Assembly (NCBI RefSeq): GCF_022026395.1 | Contig: NZ_CP041767.1 | Span: forward strand, 4,000,501-4,064,500 | Length of the DNA stretch: 64,000 nucleotides | Direction of reading: 5' to 3' | Source: Brevibacillus brevis | GTDB taxonomy: Bacteria > Bacillota > Bacilli > Brevibacillales > Brevibacillaceae | Shown: piece after piece, positions 1 to 7,909 of the stretch | How the letters are laid out: each line of letters begins with the position of its first letter | Numbering within the stretch: the first letter of the stretch is position 1 | Position numbers and translations under genes: made by a program | The notes under the pieces: model-generated | The model's input: the letters and a program-made list of their open reading frames with translations, nothing else | Told to the model about the DNA's origin: nothing | The model's database searches: none

Positions 1-1
1 C

Positions 2-910
2 CCCCTCTATCAAGCTCAACTACATACAGCACGTATTGCTGCAAAATCGCTATCGAATACGTTATTGCTCGGAGAAACAGGCTGTGGCAAAGAAGTCCTG
101 GCACGTGCCATCCACTCCTCCAGTTCGAGAAAAGACGGCCCTTTTCTTGCGGTCAATATCGCAGCACTTCCACGCGAACTGATCGCCAGTGAGCTATTTG
201 GATATACAGAAGGAGCTTTTACGGGAGCAAAAAAAGGAGGACAACCAGGAAAATTCGAAGCAGCAAATGGAGGAACGCTATTTCTCGATGAAATCGGGGA
301 AATGAGTTTGGAGCTTCAAGTGCTTTTGCTACGCGTCCTCGAAGAGCGCAAAGTGACGAGATTGGGCTCTCATGAAGAAAAGCCATTGGACATTCGGATT
401 ATCGCAGCCACCAATCGTTCTATAGAAGAACAGGTACAAAATGGGCAGTTTCGCGCAGACCTTTACTACAGGCTCAATGTCCTGCAAATACGCATCCCTC
501 CTCTGCGCGAACGCAAGGAAGACATTGCAACCTTGGCTCACGAGTTCCTCCAGCAGCTACATACCCAATATGCTGGCGGTCCGACCGATATCTGTGAATC
601 TGCCCTGGCGATCTTAAAGCAGCATTCATGGCCCGGAAATATTCGTGAGCTGCGCAATATCGTGGAACGGGCATTTTTACATGCGTTTGGTGATTCGTGG
701 GTCACCTCTCACCATCTCCCGAGCGAATGGCAGCAGCAGTATGGGCTGCAAGAAGCATCCGGGGAACCTTTGCCATTATTGCGCGAATTAGAGCGACAGA
801 CGATCCAGCAAGCCATCACACAAGCTCCGTCCATCAGCGCCGCTGCCAAAAAGCTAGGTATTGCGCGAAGCACCCTTTATCGAAAAATGGAAGAGTTAGG
901 AATCGGATAA
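2..910 (+). CDS. Sigma-54-dependent transcriptional activator, 5'-truncated by window edge
   Basis: Enhancer-binding activator that hydrolyses ATP to open promoters held by sigma-54 RNA polymerase. The frame is open to the left edge, so the N-terminal sensor domain lies outside the window. Visible: AAA+ Walker A GETGCGKE, the sigma-54 contact loop GAFTGA, Walker B-like [10 protein letters not shown], and the R-finger region [18 protein letters not shown]. The last ~45 residues form a Fis-type helix-turn-helix ([19 protein letters not shown]). The effector cannot be told because the sensor domain is missing. A strong hairpin follows the stop codon. The family call is certain; the target is unknown. 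Confidence 0.93.
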   Translation, partial: PLYQAQLHTARIAAKSLSNTLLLGETGCGKEVLARAIHSSSSRKDGPFLAVNIAALPRELIASELFGYTEGAFTGAKKGGQPGKFEAANGGTLFLDEIGEMSLELQVLLLRVLEERKVTRLGSHEEKPLDIRIIAATNRSIEEQVQNGQFRADLYYRLNVLQIRIPPLRERKEDIATLAHEFLQQLHTQYAGGPTDICESALAILKQHSWPGNIRELRNIVERAFLHAFGDSWVTSHHLPSEWQQQYGLQEASGEPLPLLRELERQTIQQAITQAPSISAAAKKLGIARSTLYRKMEELGIG

Positions 911-913
911 GAA

Positions 914-950
914 ATTCGGGGGATGATCCTTAGCAGCTTGTCCCCCGAAT
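914..950. terminator. Hairpin between convergent genes
   Basis: Ten-base stem ATTCGGGGGA / TCCCCCGAAT with a 17-base loop. It lies just after the stop of the sigma-54 activator and just before the 3' end of the convergent phosphotransferase gene. The T-tract is short on both strands, so it may serve both genes as a weak bidirectional terminator. Confidence 0.6.
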
Positions 951-965
951 CATTTTACAGATACC

Positions 966-1883
966 CTATTCGCCAGCGAGTGCTCGCCGTATCGTCATTC
1001 TTGCTTCCTCTGCTACTATCTCATCATTGTGATCAATGGCTTGCATCCAGAGCAGCATCGGAATGTACACCGCCATCATTCTCGCCAATATTTTTGTCTC
1101 TTCATCCACTTCTCCATACGTATGGAAAAACGATTGACGGGCTTGTGGCGGTAAAAAACTGTACGCCACATTTACATCCGCTCCTGGGTGACCTACATTG
1201 AGATCACCCCAGTCAATGATGCCTGATATCTGCCCGGCTTCATCTACCAGCATATTTTTAACATGCAAGTCTCCGTGCAGCAGCACTTCACGTGGACTTA
1301 ATCGGTCGATCACGACTTGTCCTAAATAATTCGCGATCACATCCCGATCCTCTGCAGGAATATGTACAGCTAAGGTAGACAAAAACGTCTGCATCTTTTC
1401 TTTTCTCTGTGCAATGTCCAGGAGGTTCCTGTGATCATGCTCGATGCCGTTCTCCCGGGCACACTGGGACGGAAATGCATGCAAGCGTTTTAAAAACGTT
1501 GCAAGTGCCACTGCTGATGAAGCACGCTGCTCGTCGGTCAAGCCTTTTGGAAACGTTCCAGGCACATACGTGTACCCCAAGAAAGGGAATGGATAGTCGT
1601 TGGTTGGTTCCCCATAAAAAACCGGCTTCGGATACGGGATCGTCAGGAATGCCGCAAGCATTGGCAGCAGCACCCCTTCCTTCTTGATCAACGCAACAGC
1701 GACATTCCGCCTCGGAAAACGGAAGACATATTCGTCCCCCACTCGAAAGACCACGTTATCCCACCCACAGCCAATCAGCTTAATGGGCATGGAAGATAGC
1801 CGCGGAAACTGACGGAAAATGAGTGCACGTGCCAATGGTTCGGATACGTCCCAGTCAGCATCCCATGGATTCGAGTTGGTCAT
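966..1883 (-). CDS. Aminoglycoside phosphotransferase (APH) family kinase-like protein
   Basis: 305-residue protein of the APH/choline-kinase fold, which transfers phosphate from a nucleotide to a small-molecule hydroxyl. It has the Brenner-type catalytic motif HGDLHVKN and the metal-binding motif IIDWGD followed by GHPGADV. The N-terminal lobe carries a Gly-rich loop region (LIGCGWDNVVFRV). The start is ATG after GGGAGGGG with good spacing. Such proteins include antibiotic-inactivating enzymes, but many chromosomal ones act on unknown metabolites; nothing here fixes the substrate. It is transcribed alone, downstream of the winged-helix regulator gene (60-bp gap), so co-transcription with that regulator is possible. 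Confidence 0.85.
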   Translation of the reverse strand: MTNSNPWDADWDVSEPLARALIFRQFPRLSSMPIKLIGCGWDNVVFRVGDEYVFRFPRRNVAVALIKKEGVLLPMLAAFLTIPYPKPVFYGEPTNDYPFPFLGYTYVPGTFPKGLTDEQRASSAVALATFLKRLHAFPSQCARENGIEHDHRNLLDIAQRKEKMQTFLSTLAVHIPAEDRDVIANYLGQVVIDRLSPREVLLHGDLHVKNMLVDEAGQISGIIDWGDLNVGHPGADVNVAYSFLPPQARQSFFHTYGEVDEETKILARMMAVYIPMLLWMQAIDHNDEIVAEEARMTIRRALAGE

Positions 1884-1942
1884 GATTTTCGTCCCCTCCC
1901 ATTTGTCCTTTCATCTGCCGTGATGGGTGCTTACAGCTACGA

Positions 1943-2572
1943 TTACGTAGATCGGATCTGATAGACACATCTCTTTCCGCCGATTGCCACGCATTCCGTC
2001 CGTTCTACGCTCGTCTGCAGTAACGCTCGGTAACAATTAAGCTCTCTTGCACAAATCATCTGATACCGATCTGCTACTTTAAAATAAGGACAATTGTGCT
2101 GCGTGATCACATATTCCTCATCACTGACCTGCTCCCATCTCGCCATAAATCCATTGTCATCTTGGATGCGCGCCATCTCTGCCACCTTTTCAGATAGCGC
2201 TTTTCCTTCCATCTGTCCCTCGTATTTCTGGATCATCTTTTCTTGTTGTCTTGCGAAAAATTGATCCACTCGGTCTTCCCCGTCTGCCAGCACGATATGC
2301 TCCATCAAATCCACGGCCAATTGCCCGTAATCATTCGGAAATTGTTCGTTGCCTTGCTGTGTCAACGAGTAGTAATGCATCGGTCTGCCTGCTTTTTGAC
2401 GACCTACTCTGCACACAACAAAACCGTCTTTTTCCAAGTAGATCATTTGCCTGCTGACAGCTACCTTTGTGAGTTCCAGCCTGTTTTGTAAATCCTTTGT
2501 GCTGAGTTCCCCTTCCCTTTTCAGCAACAATAGAATGTATTCACGTGTTGACAGGTGTTTATATCTCTCCAT
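1943..2572 (-). CDS. Winged-helix transcriptional regulator with Cys-rich C-terminus (SufR/DeoR-like)
   Basis: 209 residues. The N-terminal ~85 residues form a winged helix: STREYILLLLKREGELSTK, then LTKVAVSRQMIYLEKDGFV, then the GRPMHYYSLTQQG wing. The C-terminal 60 residues hold five cysteines in the pattern C-x12-C-x5-C-x13-C-x7-C (HNCPYF, MICARELNC, TECVAIGGKRC). In the related SufR group (COG2345-type), C-terminal cysteines bind a [4Fe-4S] cluster; cluster binding here is inferred. The gene is divergent from murB and an A-type Fe-S carrier gene, which fits an iron-sulfur sensing role. Its own promoter faces away from murB and a palindrome lies between them. Confidence 0.8.
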   Translation of the reverse strand: MERYKHLSTREYILLLLKREGELSTKDLQNRLELTKVAVSRQMIYLEKDGFVVCRVGRQKAGRPMHYYSLTQQGNEQFPNDYGQLAVDLMEHIVLADGEDRVDQFFARQQEKMIQKYEGQMEGKALSEKVAEMARIQDDNGFMARWEQVSDEEYVITQHNCPYFKVADRYQMICARELNCYRALLQTSVERTECVAIGGKRCVYQIRST

Positions 2573-2613
2573 TTTCTCTTCGCCCCTTTATTGGAAAAGA
2601 ACGATACGCTCAC

Positions 2614-2642
2614 AGTATATGTCCTTTGTATAACTAATTCAA
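2614..2642 (-). promoter_or_regulatory. Sigma-A promoter of the winged-helix regulator gene
   Basis: On the minus strand -35 TTGAAT (2642-2637), a 17-base spacer, then -10 TATACT (2619-2614). The start codon lies about 42 bases downstream of the -10. The palindrome AAACATGTTT (2644-2653) lies immediately upstream of the -35 and could be an operator. Confidence 0.6.
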
Positions 2643-2643
2643 C

Positions 2644-2653
2644 AAACATGTTT
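2644..2653. promoter_or_regulatory. Palindrome AAACATGTTT, possible operator
   Basis: Perfect 10-bp palindrome between the two divergent promoters of the Cys-rich regulator gene and murB. It abuts the -35 of the regulator promoter. A role as the regulator's binding site is inferred from position only. Confidence 0.3.
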
Positions 2654-2715
2654 ATAAAGTGACCCTCTTTGTTCATCACAAAGGTTACGCAACTGCAATT
2701 TATTAAACATTTTAG

Positions 2716-2744
2716 TTGAATATATATAAATTAGTGCCTATACT
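2716..2744 (+). promoter_or_regulatory. Sigma-A promoter of murB
   Basis: -35 TTGAAT, 17-base spacer, -10 TATACT, on the plus strand, 49 bases before the murB start. The two hexamers are identical to those of the divergent regulator promoter. Confidence 0.65.
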
Positions 2745-2792
2745 ATGATTGTAGTGCACGGTGTTTTTTTCCAAGAAGGATAGGTGAAAAGG

Positions 2793-3695
2793 ATGAAAGC
2801 TGTATTCTCCCTTCTCCGTGAACGACAGGTCGAAGTGACTTATCAGGAGCCTTTAGCGGCACATACTACCTGGAAAATTGGCGGACCTGCGGATTTACTG
2901 ATTATACCGAGCAGTAAATCTCAACTGATCATGGTCCTACAAATACTGAATGAACATCATGTCCCATGGATGGTGATGGGAAAGGGCTCCAACCTTTTGA
3001 TCACAGACAAGGGGTATCGTGGCGCGGTCATTAAATTAAACAAGGCCTTGGACTATGCCCGAATCGTGGGCAATCAGATTTACGCAGGGGCCGGCTACTC
3101 CTTAATCAAGCTTGCAGCATTGGCAAACAAGCACAGACTCAGTGGCTTGGAGTTCGCAGGTGGAATACCCGGGTCTGTCGGCGGAGCTGTGTATATGAAT
3201 GCAGGCGCCAACGGATCGGATATATCAGACATTTTCCATTCAGCTGAAGTGATCACACAAACCGGAGCCATTCGCTCCTTGCGTGCTGTAGATTTGGATT
3301 TTTCTTATCGCCACTCTTCCTTGCAAGATGCTAATGTAATCATCACGGAAGCGATTTTTGAACTGACTTTGCGCGATAGCGAAAGCATCAAGCTCCAATG
3401 GAACCAATATAAAGAAAAACGTTTAAAAACACAGCCTCTGCCGTTCGACTGTGCGGGCAGTGTATTCAGAAATCCACCGGGCCATTTTGCGGCAAAGCTC
3501 ATCGAAGATGCTGGCCTAAAAGGTATGCGGTACGGAGGCGCGGAAGTATCGAGCAAACACGCCAATTTTATTATGAATACCGGCAATGCCACTGCATTTG
3601 ATGTATGGACACTCATGAGACAGATTCAGGAAAAAGTTCACAGCCAATCTGGCATTCAGCTTGTTCCTGAAGTTGTAATCGTAGGTGAACTGTAA
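2793..3695 (+). CDS. murB: UDP-N-acetylenolpyruvoylglucosamine reductase MurB
   Basis: FAD- and NADPH-dependent cytoplasmic enzyme that reduces UDP-GlcNAc-enolpyruvate to UDP-MurNAc in peptidoglycan synthesis. About 300 residues. Visible motifs: TWKIGGPAD, the FAD-binding GKGSNLL, GIPGSVGGAVYMNAGA, the Tyr-Arg-His motif SYRHSS, GSVFRNP with the catalytic-region serine, and the C-terminal LVPEVVIVG. The ATG at 2793 is preferred over an in-frame GTG at 2784 because AGGTGA sits five bases before the ATG. Sigma-A promoter upstream; a HesB/IscA-type gene follows after a 23-base gap, probably co-transcribed. Confidence 0.95.
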   Translation: MKAVFSLLRERQVEVTYQEPLAAHTTWKIGGPADLLIIPSSKSQLIMVLQILNEHHVPWMVMGKGSNLLITDKGYRGAVIKLNKALDYARIVGNQIYAGAGYSLIKLAALANKHRLSGLEFAGGIPGSVGGAVYMNAGANGSDISDIFHSAEVITQTGAIRSLRAVDLDFSYRHSSLQDANVIITEAIFELTLRDSESIKLQWNQYKEKRLKTQPLPFDCAGSVFRNPPGHFAAKLIEDAGLKGMRYGGAEVSSKHANFIMNTGNATAFDVWTLMRQIQEKVHSQSGIQLVPEVVIVGEL

Positions 3696-3718
3696 ACATA
3701 AAAAAGGGAGGTCTCACG

Positions 3719-4072
3719 ATGATTCAAATCAGCCAAGCTGCTGTCACTCGCATTCAAAATATGCTTGTACAAGAAAGCTCTTCTCTCTTCATTCGTTTTG
3801 GCGTGAAGGACGGCGGGTGTTCCGGAATGACCTACGGGCTCGGTTTTGATGATACTTATCAAGAGGGCGACTCCACAATCGAAATGGATGGCGTGAAGTT
3901 GGTCGTCAATCCGGAAAGTTATCCGTATGTCGATGGCGTCGAAATCGATTATAAAGAGACAGGAATGATGGGTGGGTTTACGATCCAAAACCCGAATGCG
4001 ATTGCAACCTGCGGCTGTGGAAGCAGCTTCCGTACAGCCCTACATCGAGGACAAAGAGAAAAGTGTGAATAA
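3719..4072 (+). CDS. A-type iron-sulfur carrier (HesB/IscA/ErpA family)
   Basis: 117-residue Fe-S carrier or scaffold. The three conserved cysteines are present: GGCSGMTYGLGF and CGCGSSF. Family members are about 105-120 residues and pass nascent Fe-S clusters to apo-proteins. The start is ATG after AGGGAGGT. It follows murB closely. The last ~14 residues after the cysteine pair (LHRGQREKCE region) are longer than the usual C-terminus. Proximity to a Cys-rich winged-helix regulator 1.1 kb away suggests a shared Fe-S theme, which is inference. Confidence 0.92.
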   Translation: MIQISQAAVTRIQNMLVQESSSLFIRFGVKDGGCSGMTYGLGFDDTYQEGDSTIEMDGVKLVVNPESYPYVDGVEIDYKETGMMGGFTIQNPNAIATCGCGSSFRTALHRGQREKCE

Positions 4073-4259
4073 ATCACCAGACGAAAATGACTTGTCACCG
4101 ATTGCAAACGAATGCTATTCTAGTGAAAAATTTCCCCCTATTACTTATGTAAGGTGACAATATGCTTTCATTTTCCAGACTAATCAAATGTAAACCCCCA
4201 ATCCCGTAATCTCCCTCCTGCGCTGTTTGAGATTTTCGGAATGTAGGGGGAATGTACAA

Positions 4260-5450
4260 GTGAATACAAAAATCTCAACACCATCTTTGCTACTGTTGAT
4301 CATTCTGGTGGGTTTTCCGCAAATTAGTGAAACGATCTACACACCTTCGTTACCTGATATCGCCAATAGTCTTCATGCCAGTAACAATACGATCCAGCTG
4401 ACACTCAGTATTTACTTCCTCGGTTTTGCCTTTGGCGTGTTTTGTTGGGGAAGACTCTCTGACGCTATCGGCCGACGCCCTGCCATGCTCTGGGGAATTT
4501 TCGTTTACGGTCTGGGCAGCTTGGGTTGCTACCTCTCCGTTTCAGCTGACTGGTTGTTATGGAGCCGGTTCATTCAAGCTTTCGGTGCGAGTGCAGGATC
4601 GGTGGTAACCCAAACCATCTTACGAGAGAGTACCGATACCACCAAGCGTCATGCTGTTTTTGCTCAGATTTCAGCTGCTCTCGCTTTTACGCCTGCAATT
4701 GGCCCCTTAATCGGTGGTTGGGTGGATCAATCGTTTGGATACCAGGCTGTTTTCTTCACGCTAATTGCGATGAGCGTAGCGATTTTTGCTTACGCGTTTG
4801 TATCGTTGCCTGAGACCAAAACATTTACCGCTTCAAAGATAAACACGCTGGCTGTAGCCAAACGCCTTTTTACGGACAAAAGGATTTGGGCTTTTGGCTT
4901 CTTAATTGGGGCGACAAATGGCATGTTGTTCAGTTACTATGCCGAAGCGCCATTTATTTTCATTGCGTTTTTCGGCATGACGCCTGGTGTGTTTGGGTTC
5001 TTGGGGATTTTCGTAGCTTTGGCTTCTGTGATCGGGGCCATGCTCTCGAAAAAACAACTAACCAAATACCCCGCTGAGAACATTATCCTGATCGGCTCAC
5101 TGGTGACAACGTTAGGAGCAGTATGCCTCACAAGTTTCACTTTGTATGGAGTGAGCCCGTCCGTTGTTTCGATGGCGATCATGGTAATCTCTATCTTTAC
5201 CCTTTTGCTAGGGATTGGGATCATGATTCCAAACTGCCTGAGTTTAGCTCTTGTCCACTACAGCGATGTGCTCGGAACTGCTGGCGCTATTTTTGGTTTG
5301 ATTTACTACCTCATCGTCAGTCTCATCACGAGTGGCATGAGCTATTTTCATAACGGCTCGCTGGTCACCATGCCAATCTACTTCTTGCTATTGGCAATCA
5401 TGATGGTGCTTGTTAGTAAACAAATGACGGCCAGCCATACAACCAAATAG
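4260..5450 (+). CDS. MFS drug efflux transporter, Bcr/CflA type
   Basis: About 396-residue membrane transporter with 12 predicted helices. Family signs: the N-terminal IYTPSLPDIA, the MFS motif A region GRLSDAIGRRP, the antiporter-type motif ALAFTPAIGPLIGGW, and a second half with a CLSLALVHY segment. Bcr/CflA proteins export chloramphenicol, bicyclomycin and similar drugs by proton exchange; the substrate here is unknown. The GTG at 4260 is preferred because AGGGGGAA lies 8 bases upstream; an in-frame TTG at 4227 has no good ribosome site. Single-gene unit closed by a strong bidirectional terminator. Confidence 0.9.
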   Translation: MNTKISTPSLLLLIILVGFPQISETIYTPSLPDIANSLHASNNTIQLTLSIYFLGFAFGVFCWGRLSDAIGRRPAMLWGIFVYGLGSLGCYLSVSADWLLWSRFIQAFGASAGSVVTQTILRESTDTTKRHAVFAQISAALAFTPAIGPLIGGWVDQSFGYQAVFFTLIAMSVAIFAYAFVSLPETKTFTASKINTLAVAKRLFTDKRIWAFGFLIGATNGMLFSYYAEAPFIFIAFFGMTPGVFGFLGIFVALASVIGAMLSKKQLTKYPAENIILIGSLVTTLGAVCLTSFTLYGVSPSVVSMAIMVISIFTLLLGIGIMIPNCLSLALVHYSDVLGTAGAIFGLIYYLIVSLITSGMSYFHNGSLVTMPIYFLLLAIMMVLVSKQMTASHTTK

Positions 5451-5481
5451 CCGATTCGCTCTTTTCAGCAACTTCAACACC

Positions 5482-5517
5482 AAAAAGCCGATTCTCTCAT
5501 AGAGAAATCGGCTTTTT
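5482..5517. terminator. Bidirectional rho-independent terminator
   Basis: AAAAAGCCGATTCTCTC pairs with GAGAAATCGGCTTTTT around a short loop, with A/T tracts on both sides. It serves the MFS gene on the plus strand and the mutS2-like gene on the minus strand. Confidence 0.9.
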
Positions 5518-5528
5518 GCCTGTACTCG

Positions 5529-7544
5529 TCACTCCTCCCGCTTCGTCTCGATCGATAATCCTTCGACATGCTTGCGACTCATCATTTTACGTTTCTTTCG
5601 GTTCTCTTTTGTCTCAAAAACGATGTCCATGTCATAATCGGCCGGATACAGCTCTTTGCCCTCAATATGCAAGACGAGGCGCTTTTTGTTGATTTTATAT
5701 TTCTGATTTTGAATCATGACGCCAACGATACCTTTGGAGTCCTCCGCAGCAAACACGATGCCGGTTCTCCCCAAATAGGAGATGAATACACTATCGCCAA
5801 CAGCAAATGGTTTGTCACGCTTTGGCGTGGCTGGGGTATCTGCTGCTTTTTCGGAAATCTCCTGGGAAAGTTGCTCACGCGTTTCCTCTTCTACTGCCAC
5901 TACCACTTCTTCCGGCTTTTCTATTATCCGTGACTCCACATAGCCTGGAGCCTCATACTCTTCCTGCTCGACGTCTTGGTATTGTTCCAGCCTCTCATTA
6001 GCGGCAGTCGTAGTCATGAATCCATTCCGAGTAATTTCCCGAGAACGCTGAATCATCTCAGACGGGATACCCAGCTTCAGTGCGATCAGGAATGCGTAGC
6101 TCTGGCCAGCTTCTCCGATTCGCAAGCGATACAGTGGCTGCAAGGTCTCCTCGTCAAATTCCATTCGTGCATTTTGGAAACCGGCAGTTGCGGAGGCAAA
6201 ATTTTTGATTTCGTTAAAATGTGTATTCACGATTACTGTCGCGCCTCTTCGGTGCAGCTCCTCCAAAATCGCAATCGATAAAGCGACCCCTTCTCCTGGA
6301 TCTGTACCCGTAGCCATCTCATCAATTAGAACAAGGGTCGAGGCGTCGGTAATCTTCAAGATTTCCAAGACATTATGAATATGCGCCGAAAACGTGCTTA
6401 ACGCTTGCTCGATACTCTGCCCATCCCCAATATCTACAGCGATGTTGCGGAAAATGGAGAAACGACTGCCTTCCTGTACTGGTACTAGCAAACCTGACTG
6501 AACCATCATGGTTAACAGCCCAATGGTTTTTAGGGTCAATGTTTTCCCGCCTGTATTGGGACCTGTAATAATAAGCGATTTGTACTCTCGGCCAATTTTC
6601 AAATGCAGTGGCACCATTTTCGGACCGAGTAGCGGATGCCGTGCTTCCTTGACATCGAGGATTCCTTTTTCGTTTAGCTCGACGTTCGCGCCTCCGATTG
6701 CCAATGCGTACTTCGCTTTTGCGAAAAGGAAGTCATACATTCCAACGATCTCGACATTCGCGGTGAGTTCATGGGTATATTCTTCTGCGAACGCGGATAA
6801 TTGCATCAGTACTTTTGTTACCTCGCGTTCTTCCTCTGCCTTGAGTGCTGTCAGCTCAAACTGTACGGCGCTGATCTCCGTCGGTTCCATATAGACGGTT
6901 TGACCGCTCGCCGACTCATCTAAGACACTGCCTGCCACTTGCTTGCGATGTTCTTTTTTGATAGGGATGACATAGCGTCCATTGCGTGTACTAATCACAT
7001 TTTCTTGCATGATCGAACGATATTTGTTCATGATCGAATCCAATTGCCTTTTCAGGCGATCTTCAAATACGACAATTCGTTTGCGCACCTTCAACAAGTC
7101 TTTGCTGGCGGAATCGACAACTTGCCCATGACGGATGCACTGTTCGATTTCGTTCCTCAATTTTGTAGCGTCGTACATCGATGCTGCATAGGTGCTTACG
7201 CGTGGCGCCAATTGTGCTTTTGTTGCCATGTACTTCATGAGTTGTGAGCAACTCGTTAGGAACAAGTACAGATTCGTAAAATCGTTTACGCCAAATACAT
7301 ATCCCGTCCCTAGAAGAGAAAGGATCTTCTCCATCCCTTCCAGCGCGGGAATTGGTACACTAGCTCCATTTTGCAGGATGTTCTTGGCTTCAGCTGTTTC
7401 GTCCAGCTTACTACGCACTACTTTGACAGAGTCCATTGGCATCATTTGTTCTACATGCTTTTTCCCTGCGTACGATAAGGCGTATTCCATTACCTTTTCT
7501 TTGATCTTGTCGTATTCGAGACGCTGTAATGCTTTTTCATTCAT
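5529..7544 (-). CDS. MutS2-like DNA-binding ATPase without Smr domain
   Basis: About 671 residues. MutS-type ABC ATPase core: Walker A TGPNTGGKTLTLKT, Walker B TLVLIDEMATGTDPGEG, and STFSAHIHN in between. The N-terminal MutS2 coiled-coil core is present. After the ATPase there is an acidic linker and a KOW-like beta segment (VGDSVFISYLGRTGIV), but the protein ends in a basic tail with no Smr nuclease domain. Canonical MutS2 of Bacillus is about 785 residues and ends in Smr. Full MutS2 suppresses recombination and can split stalled ribosomes; the role of this short paralogue is unclear. The ATG at 7544 follows AAAGGAGAAA; the longer frame upstream lacks a ribosome site. A terminator-like hairpin lies in its leader. 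Confidence 0.88.
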   Translation of the reverse strand: MNEKALQRLEYDKIKEKVMEYALSYAGKKHVEQMMPMDSVKVVRSKLDETAEAKNILQNGASVPIPALEGMEKILSLLGTGYVFGVNDFTNLYLFLTSCSQLMKYMATKAQLAPRVSTYAASMYDATKLRNEIEQCIRHGQVVDSASKDLLKVRKRIVVFEDRLKRQLDSIMNKYRSIMQENVISTRNGRYVIPIKKEHRKQVAGSVLDESASGQTVYMEPTEISAVQFELTALKAEEEREVTKVLMQLSAFAEEYTHELTANVEIVGMYDFLFAKAKYALAIGGANVELNEKGILDVKEARHPLLGPKMVPLHLKIGREYKSLIITGPNTGGKTLTLKTIGLLTMMVQSGLLVPVQEGSRFSIFRNIAVDIGDGQSIEQALSTFSAHIHNVLEILKITDASTLVLIDEMATGTDPGEGVALSIAILEELHRRGATVIVNTHFNEIKNFASATAGFQNARMEFDEETLQPLYRLRIGEAGQSYAFLIALKLGIPSEMIQRSREITRNGFMTTTAANERLEQYQDVEQEEYEAPGYVESRIIEKPEEVVVAVEEETREQLSQEISEKAADTPATPKRDKPFAVGDSVFISYLGRTGIVFAAEDSKGIVGVMIQNQKYKINKKRLVLHIEGKELYPADYDMDIVFETKENRKKRKMMSRKHVEGLSIETKREE

Positions 7545-7570
7545 GACTGATTTCTCCTTTTTATGAAAAA

Positions 7571-7618
7571 TAAAAAAGGGCGAAGAATGAACAAATGTCA
7601 TTCTCCGCCCTTTTTTTG
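7571..7618 (-). terminator. Terminator-like hairpin in the mutS2-like leader
   Basis: AAAAAAGGGCGAAGAATGA pairs with TCATTCTCCGCCCTTTTTT with one mismatch. On the minus strand it ends in a T-tract about 15 bases before the ribosome binding site of the mutS2-like gene. It is either a second terminator for transcripts arriving from upstream or an attenuator for the mutS2-like gene. Confidence 0.7.
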
Positions 7619-7645
7619 GTATACCTAAACAAAACGCAACCAAAT

Positions 7646-7671
7646 AAAAAACCGCGCTGAACACAGCACGG
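7646..7671 (-). terminator. Rho-independent terminator of candidate small RNA
   Basis: On the minus strand CCGTGCTG-TGTT-CAGCGCGG (one G-U pair) followed by TTTTTTATTT. No open reading frame ends here, so it most likely ends a non-coding transcript that begins near 7873. Confidence 0.7.
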
Positions 7672-7873
7672 ATTTTGGGCGCAATGATAGGGTTTTCACC
7701 TAAGGCATTGTATGATATCCGTTGTTCTTAACTAATTCCAAGGCCGATTATCACCCAGCACAAAGAAACTTTGCTACAGGGCAAAATTTCGAATGGTGAA
7801 TCAAGACCTTTTGTATGGAATTGCTTTAGTTAAGAACGACCGCCGACATCAACATCTCTCCCTAGATATGGTT
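7646..7873 (-). ncRNA. Candidate structured small RNA (~228 nt), unknown family
   Basis: The 360-bp stretch between the macro-domain gene and the mutS2-like gene has no convincing reading frame. It has a sigma-A promoter, a hairpin terminator and strong internal pairing. GTTCTTAACTAA (7724-7735) pairs perfectly with TTAGTTAAGAAC (7826-7837). Inside it TTCCAAGG pairs with CCTT...TGGAA, then GATT-TCACC with GGTGAATC, then a small CAAAG/CTTTG hairpin. A second hairpin (CAATG...CATTG) follows towards the 3' end. I do not recognise the family; 6S RNA, RNase P, SRP RNA, tmRNA and common riboswitch cores were not matched. It could instead be a long leader of the mutS2-like gene. Confidence 0.45.
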
Positions 7874-7879
7874 CCTTTC

Positions 7880-7909
7880 ACTATAGCGCATGTGATCCTC
7901 TGCCGTCAA
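7880..7909 (-). promoter_or_regulatory. Sigma-A promoter of the candidate small RNA
   Basis: Minus strand -35 TTGACG (7909-7904), 18-base spacer, -10 TATAGT (7885-7880). The -35 overlaps the stop codon of the macro-domain gene. Predicted start near 7873. Confidence 0.6.

Noticed and set aside
7724-7837. Resemblance of GTTCTTAAC to the start of Bacillus RNase P RNA, and of CAGGGCAAA to c-di-GMP-I riboswitches
   Set aside because: Only short strings agree; the conserved cores of both families are missing.
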